NCBI GenBank assembly: GCA_003586115.2
Contig: QVOM02000025.1
Span: 89,264,161 to 89,328,160, forward strand
Direction of reading: 5' to 3'
DNA length: 64,000 bases
DNA from: Salvator merianae
Lineage: Eukaryota; Chordata; Lepidosauria; Squamata; Teiidae
Each line of letters starts with the position of its first letter. Within the stretch, counting starts at the first letter, position 1. The translations under genes and the position numbers were made by a program. Under the pieces are notes generated by a model that saw nothing but the letters and a program-made list of their open reading frames with translations, made no database searches and was not told the origin of the DNA. Shown here in pieces: positions 10,381 to 21,661 of this stretch.

Positions 10381-10920
10381 TCCCTTACAAAATCAGGTTG
10401 CAGCGTCTAGGCCTCTTCAGCCCTGAAAGACAGTGTTTAAGAGGGGGCCTGATTGCCTTATATAAAATCATGCACGGTATGGATAAGGAGGACAGAGATA
10501 AATTCTTTTCTCTATCGCACAACACTAGGACCAGGAGGTACTCTATGAAGGTAGTGGACAGGAGAGTTGGGACCAACAGGGGGGAGTATTTTTTCACCCA
10601 GAGGGTTATTGGTCTATGGAATTTACTACCAGAAGAAGTGGTGACAGCAAAAAGCCTGGTTAGCTTTAAGGAAGAGTTAGACAAATTTATGGAGGTTAGG
10701 TGTATCAGTGGCTACTTGAATGATGCCTAAGTACCACCTCCAGGATGGAGAGACAGCAAGGATGCCTGTAAAGGCCATCAGCAGGGAAACAGAAGAAGGT
10801 GAAATTTTTACCTTCATCTTCTGCTGCTCAGAAGCAATTGGTGGGCACTGTGTCAGACAGGATACTGAACTAGATGGGTTGTGGTCCAACCCAGCAGGGC
10901 TCCTCTTCTCTTCTTATGGA
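10381..10920 (+). mobile_element. CR1-like LINE 3' end inserted in L2
   Basis: It encodes the C-terminal end of a CR1-like ORF2: RLGLFSPERQCLRGGLI, YKIMHGMDKEDRDKFFSLS, then TQRVIGLWNLLPEEVV and FKEELDKFMEV. The 3' UTR follows, with AGGCCATCAGCAGGG, AGAAGCAATTGGTGGGC and the terminal TCTTATG-like sequence. An open frame from 10260 to 10730 fuses upstream L2 codons to this CR1-like text and is an accident of insertion. Related tails lie at 39040, 42600, 44240, 52388, 53603 and 61080. Confidence 0.75.
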
Positions 10921-10998
10921 TATAGATGTGTTAAATAACTACTACCCAGTTGTTAATATCCCCTTTTTGGGCAAGATGCTGGCCACGTAGATCTTTAG
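10921..10998 (+). pseudogene. Continuation of the split L2 fragment
   Basis: CAGTTGTTAATATCCCCTTT and GGGCAAGATGCTGG match 23081-23115 of the other L2 copy and directly continue the L2 text interrupted near 10380. Confidence 0.7.
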
Positions 10999-11350
10999 TT
11001 CCAAACTTGCAAGTTTTGAGGAAAGACTGTATTATTTTAGCTGTGACTGTTCACTTCCCTAATTCATTCAGGGATAGGCACTAGTGAAAAGAACTGAATG
11101 GACAAATTCAGAGAATAGTTGTGTCAGAGGCGCAAGGTGTCAGGGATTCATTCAACATTTCTCCCTCCCTTCAATCACGTACTAATTCATTATCAGCCTA
11201 GTTCCATAAAAGATTGGTTGTTGACAAAAGTCCTCTTTAACCAAACAAGTTGACCAACTGTTCCCTTGATGCCTCCATATGCTTTGACATAGCTGCAGTT
11301 TCCATAATAACTCTCCCGTAACAGCCAGGCTTCATTTGGAACAATGGCTA

Positions 11351-11450
11351 AGAACCATGGGACTTGTAGTCCAAATAGAAAACATTTGGTGCCTTCCCAA
11401 TGTTGCTGCACTGAATTTCCCATCAGCCTTGATTGTTGGCTAAGCTGGTG
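11351..11450. repeat. Palindromic ACTACAA/TTGTAGT repeat
   Basis: GGGACTTGTAGTCCAAATAG on one side and GAATTTCCCATCAGCC on the other form a weak inverted pair. Similar blocks lie at 17054, 52861, 55481 and 60009. The core resembles the ZNF143-type ACTACAACTCCCAGCAT motif. Confidence 0.45.
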
Positions 11451-11454
11451 GGTA

Positions 11455-12620
11455 ATTAATAGGCATTGCCTTCAAATACCATGGGGTGAGCCACAATTTC
11501 CCCATTCCTAGGTTCTAGTTGGGAAGTGAGGCTCCTGTCTGTCCCCTGGCTATAAACAATGCCTTATTAAAGTAACCAGAGGCCGTTAGAATCATTCATT
11601 TAGATAGGCTGAACACTAGCACTCCTGGAGTGTGTGGAAAATGAATTTTGTTGGTGGTGCCCTTCATTTGCCGCAATCACAGCCGTTGATATGAAATTAG
11701 GATGGATTTTTTTTTCAGATATTGCTAGTGCTTCTTTTCAGATCGGCACAATGTCCTTTTCTTAATGCTTCCTCCCCTCCCCTTCTGCAAAACTGGGCCA
11801 GCACCTGACAGAGGGACTGTGTGAGCATATTTATGATTCAGAATTTGGTTTCTATAGCAACCGAGGCCAGATAAATACCTTGTCAAGAATTGGATGTGAG
11901 TTGCACAAACACTTAGGCCTGGCTATGGGTTAGGGACATAGTCAGTGACTGGCAATGCCAGCTACAAAACACCATTCTAAATAAAAGAAGTAATGCTACT
12001 GAAGATCAGTCGGAACCTTTGGAGGTGAATGGGATTAATCTTCCAACCCAGTCTGGAGCACGTGCAAAAGCAGCAGTCTTGGACCAGGGAGGTTTGAGTC
12101 AAGTAAATGAAGAACCAGCTATAACTCCTCCTGGCTTCAGACCAGTAGCCCATTTTATCCCAGTACCCTCTGTGCCACCTGGTGGTGATTTGAGAAGGCC
12201 CTGGAGAAAGCTGAGCCAAAAATGTTAAGCCTGCCTACGTTTGGAGATATTTAAGCCAGTGTGAATGGGCAGACATCATGTTTGATTGGGCTGCCGATTG
12301 AATGGAATTCTGGGTAACCACCATCTGATACCATTCAGATTTCGTAGTTGAGTGGTAAAGGGGGAAAGCTGTCCTTAAGTTGAGCTTGAATCCTGCTGAC
12401 CACATGGGCACATCCATGAAGATTTCTTGTTTGCAGTAGGGAGTGTTTTTCTGTTCCCTTCTTGTGAAAAGTTTTTGACTTTCCTGTAAGAACAGATAAG
12501 GTTAGCTAAATGAGGCATGCCATATTTCAGTGCAACATCACGACATTTTAGAATTTTATGTCTGAATGCAGTAAGCATGTGATTGAATCTTTTTCTCTTG
12601 GTCATTCAGCCCATTCATAG
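11455..12620. other. Single-copy sequence, no gene recognised
   Basis: No repeat I recognise. The 11640-11900 stretch has low-repeat, motif-dense sequence of the kind often conserved as non-coding DNA; this is an impression only. Short frames near 12019-12230 overlap on both strands and lack motifs. Confidence 0.3.
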
Positions 12621-12625
12621 ACAAT

Positions 12626-13214
12626 GGGCCTTTTCGCACTGAGCTCCGTAGTCCGTTCCCAGTAGTTGGCTTCGGACCGGAGGGGTTGGAGAACGCTGGC
12701 TGCCATTCGCACTCCCGGCCAGAGGAACAGACCTGAAGCCGACCAGCAGAGGGAACAGTACGAATGGCATCCGCTAGTTCCGTACTGCACTCCGTACCAT
12801 CGAGATCCGCTTCGTACCATCAAGCTCCGCTTCGTAACCAGAGGGCTCCTTACGGAGCTGGCTTCGTAACGGCAGCTAGTCTGCCATGCCCAAAGGGCTA
12901 TCCCGGGCACGAAGCATCGTACTGGGGTGTGAAGCTTCGTACCAGGGTGTGAAGCTTCGTACCGGGGTGTGAAGCTTCAGACCACGCATGCCATTGCAAA
13001 CGCGGACGGGAGTGAGAAAGCACCTACCCCGATCTTCGCTCCATTGCGCAGGTTGGAATGAAGACAAGCTTTTCCTTGTCTAGCCTTACCCAGGATCAGG
13101 TACGAATCGGGTACGATGTGGTTTGGATCGGGTGAGGCGCGCGCCCGCAGCGGTGAGAAACTCCGTTCCAGCGAACGGACAAGAACGTTCCACTTGCTAA
13201 GTACGAAAGGGCCC
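12626..13214. mobile_element. CpG-rich GGGCC-ended element, copy 1
   Basis: 589 bp. Left end GGGCCTTTTCGCACTGAGCT, right end AGTACGAAAGGGCCC. The interior is CpG-rich and holds three direct repeats of a GTGTGAAGCTTCGTACC-like unit (about 12920-12980) and a GGGTGAGGCGCGCGCCCGC block. It aligns end to end with 48470-49055. Open frames up to 179 codons occur on both strands but the other copy does not preserve them. Confidence 0.8.
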
Positions 13215-13234
13215 TTCGGGTCTTTCCGCACTGG

Positions 13235-13505
13235 CTGGTATACTGGTCCAGCACAAGGTCTAGAACACTTCTGGGCCTCGCTCCTACTGTTGTGCAGACT
13301 AGAGAGGTTACACTCCCTGCTAGGCTGTTGCATCCATGTTAGACAGAGCATAGCCAATCTAGGTGGCCAAAATGGCTGCCTAGAATGGGATGCCAGTAGT
13401 CCAGGGGCCACTGGAACAGAACAGAACTGCATGCCTCTTTGTTTCAGTTTAGCAGGGGGACCCACTTCAGCAGTTCCAGTATAAGAGGGGGACCCATTTC
13501 GGCTG
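13235..13505. mobile_element. Diverged miniature element (CTAGCAGGG type)
   Basis: Words CCTGCTAGG, GCATCCATGTTAGAC, GTGGCCAAAATGGC and TAGCAGGGGGACCC recur in 21662-22330, 33237-33772, 35023-35475, 42826-43030 and 62285-62890. I interpret it as a non-autonomous DNA element with decayed ends. Confidence 0.5.
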
Positions 13506-13539
13506 TCCCCAAACAACCATTTGAAGTGCAGGCAACTAT

Positions 13540-13713
13540 GGCCCTTTCTGCACTTGGGCTTATTCCAGATTGTATCTCAGAATAGGGACCTGCCATCTGC
13601 ATGCTAGTGCAGACTATGGTTGACCCTGGGCAAGACCTTTCATAGTTTGCACTAGCATGTGCATAGCAGGTCCCTGTTCTGGGATATACTCAAGGCCAAG
13701 TGCAGAAAGGGCC
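13540..13713. mobile_element. 174-bp palindromic miniature element
   Basis: Ends GGCCCTTTCTGCACT / AGTGCAGAAAGGGCC, palindromic interior as in 4407-4586 and 8468-8647. Flanks TAT and CTT do not give a clean duplication. Confidence 0.7.
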
Positions 13714-13949
13714 CTTGTTCCAGGACAGCTGGACCGCACCAGCAGGAAACTGCTCCTGTAGGACCGGTTCCAGCTGTAGTGGTCCAGCCCCTGCAAGTGT
13801 GGTCACAGCTGCGTACATTCTTCTAAAATGGACCTTTGTAGTTATTTTGTGGGCTTGTGTAGACCTTTCATTTTAAAGAATTCTGGAACAGTGATATGAC
13901 TTCCATGACATCGTGATCCGGGCTTTTGTGTAACAATGTTCGCAACTTT

Positions 13950-14090
13950 GCTCCACTAGCTGGACTCAGTCGAACTCTGACAATGCAGAAAAGCATATTT
14001 TCAATTCAATCTGAATATTCACAAATGCAAAATATTCAATCGAATGTTCAAATATGAAACAAATTTTGTACATCTCTATTCATAAGTACA
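13950..14090. repeat. AT-rich interspersed repeat, fragment
   Basis: GCAAAATATTCAATCGAATG and AACAAATTTTGTACATCTCT match a repeat at 16030-16310, and the style recurs at 24615-24965. Probably an AT-rich DNA transposon family; no ends defined. Confidence 0.5.
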
Positions 14091-14254
14091 ATACATATTC
14101 CCTGTCTCTTAAATCATAGAAAGGCCTCACTAAGGTTTGCATTTTTGGTTAAAATTATAATTAAAATTACAATGTAGCAGTGAGACTGTGACTAGAACTG
14201 ATGTCCAGATGCATATCACGCCAGTTGTAAAAGAACTATACCAATCGCCAATCC

Positions 14255-14545
14255 AATGCAGAGCCAAATTCAAGATGTTAACATCAACCTGTAAGACCCT
14301 AAATGGTTTGAGCCCAAATATCTAAAGGAACGGCTCTTCCCATATAGACCCGCCCTAAGATCTGCCCAAGACGTCCTCTTTGACACCAAGTCCCAGACTG
14401 ATTGCTCTTCATCTGATGGTCACTCTATAAGATATTTGATATTACAACTCCTGCAATTTCTGCTATTCTCTTCAATCATTTTAACCTGTAAATCTGCTTA
14501 GGACTTTGGAGATCCAAATAAAAAGCAATTTATGTATGTCTTAGA
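14255..14545 (+). mobile_element. L2-type LINE 3' end
   Basis: Text equivalent to the L2 ORF2 C-terminus (CCTAAATGGTTTGAGCCC, AATATCTAAAGGAACGGC, CCATATAGACCCGCC) is followed by a tail-like segment near 14480-14530. Stops break the frame throughout. Confidence 0.65.
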
Positions 14546-15439
14546 TGTGATCTCACAATGCTAAAAGCATGAGCAGAGGTTGTCCGGGGGTCAGAGCAGG
14601 AAAATGGCTGAATTCCAATCATGGCCGAAATTTATGGACATGCCAATGCATGCTGCCAAAATGCATTCTCCGGTGCTTCCAAGGCTAGGAACTTTTGTTC
14701 CTCTTGGAGGCTTCGTGGTCCAGCCTGAAGCTTACTTGAGCTTTGGGCCATATCCTGAGCTTGTCTGGACCAGCAACATCACACTGTCAGTACAGATTCA
14801 GCCCATGCCTTTCCATAGTTAGAATTAGTGGACTTGGCCAGACCCACTGATGCTGGCTGTGGGACTTTCTGTGCAGAAAGGCCCATTGTTGGTCCTTTTG
14901 GATCTAACACTGAAGTTACAAGCTAGGATTGCTATTTGGTCTGTCATGTTTGTAATGCTAACCCGGAAGTCACAAGCTAGGATGTTGCCTATTATCTTAG
15001 TAATGCAGGAACATGTGTGTTCAGGAGAGATGTGAGTGTTCCCAGCCATGTATCTTTTCTCCAAGGCCATTACTGCTAGGCCTGGGACACAAGAACTTAG
15101 TCCCTTTGATATGTAACCCTTTGTTTATGCAACATATCCTTGCTCTGAAGTGCAACCATTGAAGCCCGTATCCACCTTGGGCAGCTGGGGTTCTGTGTCT
15201 TAGCAATTTTCAGTGTTGGCTCCTATCTGCCTTGAGAAATAAGGTGCTTCATCACAAAGAAGTACATTCAGGTAGTGAAGGAGCCTTACATACCGTCTTC
15301 AGACTGTATGGTCATCAAACACAAGAAATGACCCCTGAGATGTTCAAAGACACCCTCCTGGCCGTCAGCATCACATTCAAGGAATGAAAGTTCCCCAGCA
15401 TCGATGCTGACATTGGGAAGGCAGCTAGTGGCATGTCTA

Positions 15440-15960
15440 TAGCATTCTGCTGCAGCTAGACTGCTAACTGGCACTGCTGGCTAGACGCACATCACACAGG
15501 CCCTAAAGGAATTGTATTGGTCACCTATTTGCTACCAAGCCCAGTTCAAGGTACTATTATTAACGTATAAAGCCCCAGATATCTAAAAGAACGCCTCTTC
15601 CCATATAGACCTGCCCATACCCTAAGATCTGCTAGTGAGCTCCTCTTGGCGGTCCCACCACCTTCAGAGTTAAAGGAAGGGAGATGTGTGGGAGGGCCTT
15701 CTCAGTGATAGCCCCCAGACTATGGAATAGTCTCCCTTTCAGGGTGTTCCAGGCTCTCTCATTGTTTATATTTAGACGTTTAGTGGAGATTTGCCTTTGG
15801 CTGAGGAAACAATAGCCCCTTCCTATGCAGGCACTGTTAATATTTTAGCCAATCTGTTTTATCTGCTTTTATAATGATTTTATTGTGACCCGTCCTGAGA
15901 CCTTCAGGTATAAGGTGGGATAGAAATACAAATAAATAAATAAATAAATAAATAAATAAG
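15440..15960 (+). mobile_element. L2-type LINE 3' end with (AAAT)n tail
   Basis: The block begins at the alanine-rich AARLLTGTAG coding text, passes through the degraded C-terminal end and 3' UTR (TATTGTGACCCGTCCTGAGA) and ends in an AAATAAATAAAT tail at 15930-15959. The coding frame is broken by several stops. It is the most complete L2 3' end here. Confidence 0.8.
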
Positions 15961-16029
15961 AACACGACTTGCATAGTGCTCTTCTTAATGCACAGGGAGG
16001 TGACCGCTGTCTTGTATCACTTGCCCGAG

Positions 16030-16310
16030 TTCTGCATAGGGATGTATATGAACAAAATTTGCATTTTCGATTTGCTGTTAAGGTGAAAATCTATATTTTC
16101 ACTTTGTCAGTGAATCACAATATTGAAAAAGGGGGGGGTTCATATTTGAACAAATATTCCACTTTCACGGAGGAGGAGGCTGGTTTGTTTTGGTCAAACT
16201 CTGAAAGTAAGAAAAAGCACATTTTCAATTTGATTCAGATATCCGTGAATGCAAAATATTCAATCAAATGTTCAAATGTGAAACAAATTTTGCACATTTC
16301 CAGTCCTGCA
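16030..16310. repeat. AT-rich interspersed repeat
   Basis: GCAAAATATTCAATCAAATG and AACAAATTTTGCACATTTCC match 14020-14080, with related text at 24615-24965. It includes a G8 run near 16131. A plus-strand frame of 145 codons covers it but is repeat-derived. Confidence 0.5.
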
Positions 16311-16444
16311 TCCACGAATGGCCATTTTATGCTTGCACGAGGAAACGCCACACTTCCAGCAATAAGCTGTCTCACCAGCTCATCATTTGGATGCAACCTT
16401 AAGTAAATCAATTGCATTTTTGTCTACCTAATCAGCTCTGATAA

Positions 16445-16903
16445 AGGGTGGATTCACACTTAACTGACTGATGTGGTATAATAATATCATACTGGGCTGA
16501 TCAGGTTGAAATGTGATGGTGAACATTCACACTACAAGCTTTGGATTAGCCCCGTACCTGACCGGCGGCACTCATAGTGCAAATGGTGTGCCCAGCTCAC
16601 CACTGCAAAGTCAGAATCAGCATCCGGTGCAGATTCAGATGTTACCATGGTGATCCAGGTGCTGCAAATCACTGCGCTGTCACAGTCACACAACTAACAT
16701 CCCCTTGCAGTGCAGCACCCAGAAGAGGTGTGCATCCACCTTCCCAGGAATGAGCCAGCTGCTGGTTGTCAGCCTGTGGACAGCTATTGGGTTGCCTACA
16801 GCTGGATTGCTCCAGGGAGGGATTGGTCAACTCCAGGTGAACTGTGCTGGTGGCCGGGTGTGGACAGAATGGTACAGCAAGCAGGTAAGTGTGAAAAGAC
16901 CCC
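16445..16903. mobile_element. Diverged GGGCC-group element
   Basis: Left end AAGGGTGGATTCACACTTA and right end TAAGTGTGAAAAGACCC are inverted relative to each other. The interior includes CCATGGTGATCC and ACAGCTATTGGG words typical of the group. Confidence 0.5.
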
Positions 16904-17053
16904 AACTCTAGAGGGCTGCTGTCCTTGGAAAGACCAGCATAATGTATGAATTAGACCAGCAGGATTCTAATCTTGCCCACAGACTCTGGGCTGCCAACTG
17001 CCTATCCTTCCTCCATCTGTCTAGACCCCCAATCCACTTGGAGCGGACCTGGC

Positions 17054-17165
17054 TGAATGTCACTGAACTAAAGCTCCCATCATGCTTTATCATTAGACCC
17101 CCTAGCTGAGGCTCAAGGGACTGTATTTCAGCAATGCTTGGAGAAGTAGAGTCTGGACAGCTATG
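17054..17165. repeat. Palindromic ACTACAA-type repeat
   Basis: TGAACTAAAGCTCCCATCAT on the left and GCTTGGAGAAGTAGAGTCTG on the right form a decayed inverted pair, of the same class as 60009-60130. Confidence 0.35.
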
Positions 17166-17179
17166 GTCTAGAGCGTCCA

Positions 17180-18300
17180 CAATGGATTTTAATCACTCCA
17201 TCAGGCCACACTGGCTGGATCCCAATCTACTATACTTACAGCATTCCTATCCAAAATATATTTGCCAGCTCTGGCCAGGGTAGAAATATGGGTGCAGATC
17301 TTCCCATCTTGAGCCCGGTGGCTTTGTTTGCCCTTTTCTGTGCCGGAAGGAAGAACAGGACGGTGGAAATAAGCGAAGATAACAGCCAACTAGGAAACTT
17401 GCTTGCTGGAAGGAGCCTTTGATTGCTTGCATTCAAAGCAAGAGATAAAATGGATAAAGTAATGGGTATTTACTTCTCCTTCATGTTTCTTTTAATGCCA
17501 TCTAATTGCAGCAGCTGACAACCATCTTCTCTGGCACAATCAGAGCTGTGCTCCTCACTCTGGCTTGGTTCAATTGATTGCTTCCTTGGTCTTGAGTGTG
17601 AGCATCACGTTGCCTGGCCGACTGCACCGTGGTCAACCTTGAAGTTTCCCGAGCATGCAAAAATGCAGATCTTCATACGCAGAGATGGGTGTGGCTGGAG
17701 GCGGAAGAGAGCTACTCGCCAGCCTCCTGAGCTGGATTTCTGTTCAAAGGCCTCGTCTCCCTTCCACTCAAGTCTCATTCCTCATCAGCAAGGGGGGGGG
17801 CGCATTGCAAGAAGCGACATATGCCACAGCAGCTGTTGTAAAATCAATCCGCTGTAATGATGAGAGAATGAAATTAGTCATCCGCCATAGCCGCAATTGG
17901 AATGGGCTTGCAGTGCTACTTGGAACGCAGCTGTGCTGGCAGGCTTGGTCAATTCTTTCCAGGCAGAGCAACATTTACCTTGTTTTATGTGCTTGGTGGA
18001 GTCTCACCTGGTAGCGTAAAGGCATACAGGCCCTTGTAGAAATTCCACCCTCCAATCCCCACACCTGGAGCAAACTCTCTTCCCAAGGCGTCCAAGCAAT
18101 GAAGAGACGATGGCTGAGCTGCAAAGCACCCACTGGCTACAGGAAGGCCACAGGTTCTATCCTAGGCAGATCAACTGAAAGAAAAACAGCAGAGCAGAAC
18201 TCGGAGCAAAGGGTCTCTGGTTCAAATCCTGCCTAGTAGACAATATGGAGTGAGATAAGTAGGTCAGTCGTCTTTAGCCTGGTTAAAGAGAGTTTGCTTT
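17180..18300. other. Single-copy island, candidate conserved non-coding DNA
   Basis: No repeat is recognised. The stretches 17440-17660 and 17800-18000 are rich in homeodomain- and E-box-like words (TCTAATTGCAGCAGCTGAC; CAGCAGCTGTTG). Open frames overlap on both strands and carry no domain I know. A possible distal regulatory region, by inference only. Confidence 0.3.
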
Positions 18301-18335
18301 GACCCATGCAGAAGATCAATTGATGTTGACATTCA

Positions 18336-18684
18336 GGGCCTGTTTGCACTTACCTTCCAGTGAGGTTCTGGATACTCACAGGACAGCTCCGTCTGCACTC
18401 TGCTGTTGTTGCATCCAGGAACACCTCCAGCTGTTCCCAGCTGCAGAGTCACGTGCCATGTCCTGTCCACCATAGCAACAGCTGGATGTTGCCACAACCG
18501 CTGTCATGAGAGTTGGGCCTGCCCTGAACAAGCTGTTCGCACTTTGAGTGCTGGGGGCCCAGTCAGGGGCTGCTCTAGCCCTCGAAGTGCAAATGGCCAC
18601 CTCCATGCCTGATCCTGTCCAGCCCAGTATGGTATGACTATATCATTCCCATACCATACCAGGCCATAAGGTGCGAACAGGCCC
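18336..18684. mobile_element. GGGCC-ended miniature DNA element
   Basis: 349 bp. Ends GGGCCTGTTTGCACTTACC and AAGGTGCGAACAGGCCC are inverted repeats. The interior has an imperfect inverted pair (AGCTGTTCCCAGCTG and similar). Non-coding. Confidence 0.6.
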
Positions 18685-18689
18685 TTTGA

Positions 18690-19265
18690 TATATTTTTTC
18701 CTCTTTGGAGTTGTTGTGGTGTTTCTTTTGTGTAAGATTCAAACTTGTCCTCTTATTAATTATTTCAGTTCTAAACAACACAGCAGGGGGGCTCTGGGGG
18801 TGAGCACCTCCACCGAAGCACCTTGCATGCAGCATTGCTGGGCACCTCTGCTTATCCACACCAGCATGCGTGGGAGCCTGCAAAGCAGCAGCTGAGGTGC
18901 TTGCGTTAGAGCGCCATTTCACCCCCGCAGTCCCTGGCACCAAGTGTCATGCGCTCCTCGCCACTCCTCCCCAGAATGGATACAAGACACCTGAGCCCAC
19001 AGGCGCCCACGGTAGTAAGTTGAGACACAGCCAAAACAAGCTATGGAAGATTGCACAGCGCCCCTGATCTTTACTTGCTTATAGGTATGGAATCTATGAA
19101 GGGAACACAGGTGAAGTTTACCCTGGAAGACCTTAGAGAAGTTGCCGCTGTAGCTGCATCTACACAGGCCCTTTGGGCCATCACTAGGGTGACCAGGAGG
19201 CACAGCATACAATTTTCTTCAACTCCATCCTCCCCTTGGGCCTCCACACCCTGCACCAGGATCTA
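18690..19265. other. No recognised feature
   Basis: Mixed sequence with a few short frames on both strands. No repeat family or domain is recognised. Confidence 0.35.
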
Positions 19266-19269
19266 GGAA

Positions 19270-19552
19270 GAGCTGTCACAGTGCAAAGAGGTTGGCCCTA
19301 TTCTCACTTACACTAGAAGGAAGAACTAGAAACAATGGGATGGAACTTCAAGGGAGTAGATACAGGTTAGATACTAGATCAGTCAATGGAATAGGTTGCC
19401 ACAGGAGGTGCCAAGCTCTCCTTCTCTGGAGGCCTTCAAGGAGAGGCTGGACAGACATCTGTCTGGGATGGTTACGTGGATCCTGCATTGAGCAGGGAGT
19501 TGGACTCGATGACCCTGGAGATCCTTTCCAACTCTGTGATTCTATGATTCTA
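19270..19552 (+). mobile_element. CR1 LINE 3' end
   Basis: Carries the C-terminal coding remnant (GGAATAGGTTGCCACAGGAG, then GAGGCTGGACAGACATCTGT) and the diagnostic CR1 end TTGGACTCGATGACCCTGGA followed by the GATTCTATGATTC terminal repeat. 5'-truncated and frame-broken. Other copies are at 50167-50472 and, on the minus strand, 30624-30729. Confidence 0.85.
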
Positions 19553-20171
19553 CCAAAAGCTACCCTACTGCTAAACTCTGAGAAAGCACTCTGAGGTCTC
19601 TCTCACTGGAGGAGTTACCTCCTCCTATCCATGGGATGTCCAGAATAAGGATTCCACACATAAATGCCACCTGGAGGACCAAAAATGGACACCTTCAGGC
19701 ATCATTTCTAGTCCTCTGCAGCAGATCCAGGTGACATCTTTAGTATTGTTAGTGAAAGTTCTGTTCACTGCAGAGTTCTGTTTGTTGACACAGGGCCTTG
19801 GCCATGTGGCTAACGCTCAGTTACCCCCACTCCAAGGTAGGGGGCTCTCTGGATGAATCCAAGGTCTTCCTGATAATAATGGCTAGTTTTCCTAGTAAGC
19901 AAGGTTGAAAAAGTGTACCTTGCACATGGATGCCCACAATAAGAACACAAACACAACAATGTGTTCTGCTCACAATCTCCTGACAACAGACGTTCAGAGG
20001 CATAAAAATGTGAGGTCCTTTGATGGTCTAACTATCCCAGTCCACTGTGTATCAGGATAAGAGGTAAGGTGTTGTCTGCATTGTGAAGACAGAGACACCA
20101 TCTGTCCTGGACTAAGGTCAGCAGAAATGTGGACACACCATAGCTGTTCTTGTCCATTCAGCTGACTCCCA

Positions 20172-20300
20172 GTCCAAGGCACCACCCACCCCTGGCAGCA
20201 ATTGGTCCAGGCCCCATCATTCATACTTCGTATCTGGTACACAAGGGCACGGCCAAACAGAATAGTCTTCAAGGATAACATGCCTACCACTGTTCCAGTG
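20172..20300 (-). repeat. Unidentified repeat shared with 63358-63480
   Basis: GGCACCACCCACCCCTGGCA and AGCAATTGGTCCAGGCCCC recur almost unchanged at 63358-63400, and both copies continue alike through AACAGAATAGTCTT. Read on the minus strand the segment is open (19994-20290) with a tryptophan-rich stretch. It may be an antisense piece of a retroelement ORF; I do not recognise it. Confidence 0.45.
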
Positions 20301-20664
20301 TTTCAAAAATAATCTTCAGAAGCTTGCATAAGATTCAAAGATGGTGCTGTGACATTTCTTTTGTCTGGACCAGGTATGAGAACACCAATGGTTGGACCAC
20401 AGTTAGCCCATAAATACACACCTTGCCAGTCCCAGAAGCTTCCCAGGACCTGGCCTTCAGAGACATGCCATCTCCTATACCAGATGCTTAGGGAATAAGA
20501 ACAGAGGTTAAACCATTACAAAAGGTAATGTATAAAAACAGCTTGTCCTTCAATGCAGAATCTAAAATTCCAGTCTGTGAGCCTCAGGTCAAGAGCCTCC
20601 CACAAGAAACCCAGGCAGAACCAACATGAAGTTCCTAGCAGGAACCCACCAGTACTCTTGACCT

Positions 20665-20945
20665 GTGCGTTTTGTGCAAAACCGATTACCTCTAGATTTC
20701 TTTGCAGACTACACAGTTAAACTGTGGAGATATGGAGCTGGTCATCAACCTGGATGGCTTCAGAAGAAGACTGGGCTATCTCTGATCACCAGCCCTGATG
20801 TCTATGTGATGGCATCTTTTACTGGAGTTGGTTTACCTTTAATGACCAGTGTTGGAGGAGGAAGACTGTGGAGGATGCTAATAAACTCACATCCTGCTGG
20901 TGGATTTCCCAGTTAGGCTAGATGGACCATTGTTCTGAGCAAGCA
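20665..20945 (+). mobile_element. CR1-like LINE tail fragment
   Basis: It ends with GGCTAGATGGACCATTGTTC, a phrase typical of CR1-like 3' UTRs in reptiles, followed by a T-rich low-complexity tract. The upstream part is degraded. Confidence 0.45.
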
Positions 20946-21049
20946 GGGCATTTTATTTTTTATTTTTATTTTTTTGGATCCCTGGGCATGAATCCCGGCA
21001 TGGAACAGGTAGGTGCATTCCCAGCTGTATGACTCCACGGTCTGGATAC

Positions 21050-21241
21050 CAGCAGCAGCCTATCGCTTTAAGGGCAGGTGTCCGGAACCCGTGGGGAGGG
21101 GGCAATCGCTGTTTGTGGGGCCTCTGAGCCTCCATACTGTCACAGCTGCGACAGTACAGAGGCCCAGAGGCCCTGTGAACAGCGATCGCCCCTTTCCCAT
21201 GGGTTCCAAACACCCGCCCTTAAAGCGATGGGCTGCCGCTG
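21050..21241. mobile_element. hAT hairpin element, full copy
   Basis: 192-bp near-palindrome, ends CAGCAGCAGCC / GGCTGCCGCTG, flanked by exact 8-bp repeats CTGGATAC (21042-21049 and 21242-21249). The arms are complementary over nearly their whole length. Overlapping frames on both strands are caused by the palindrome. Confidence 0.88.
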
Positions 21242-21661
21242 CTGGATACCTAGACGATTACCATTTTGCTGATGATAAAGTCTTGGTTGTAGCTCAGGAA
21301 CTACATGTGCACTCACTAGATTGCATAATGGATGAAACCCAGGCCATAAATGTAAGAGAATAAAGGATTTATACATATTTACAGAATTTCAAGGAGTTCT
21401 TTCTATAAGAAGTGATGTGGGCGGCAGAGTGGTAGCATGAGATAACCAGTCCATTCTCTTCCTTACAAATCCCTCTGGCTAACAGTGATTTTTCTACAGA
21501 ATCATAGAAAAGAAGGCATATGAGTTGGCAGAGGCTTTGGGGGTCATCTATTCAGACCTAGTGCTGAATGAAGGAACTTGCTAAACTAGAATGGAAAAAT
21601 CCAGTGCTGTTCAGGGCAGACTGCTCCACCATATTAAATTCTTTTAGCTGATCTAGCTAAT

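Noticed and set aside
12977..13516. 179-codon minus-strand frame
   Set aside because: It lies mostly in a CpG-rich miniature element, is overlapped by a 122-codon frame on the other strand, and is not preserved in the second copy at 48470-49055.
21013..21376. Overlapping frames of 64-116 codons on both strands
   Set aside because: They fall on a palindromic hAT element, where each strand repeats the other; similar text recurs at 46770-47163.
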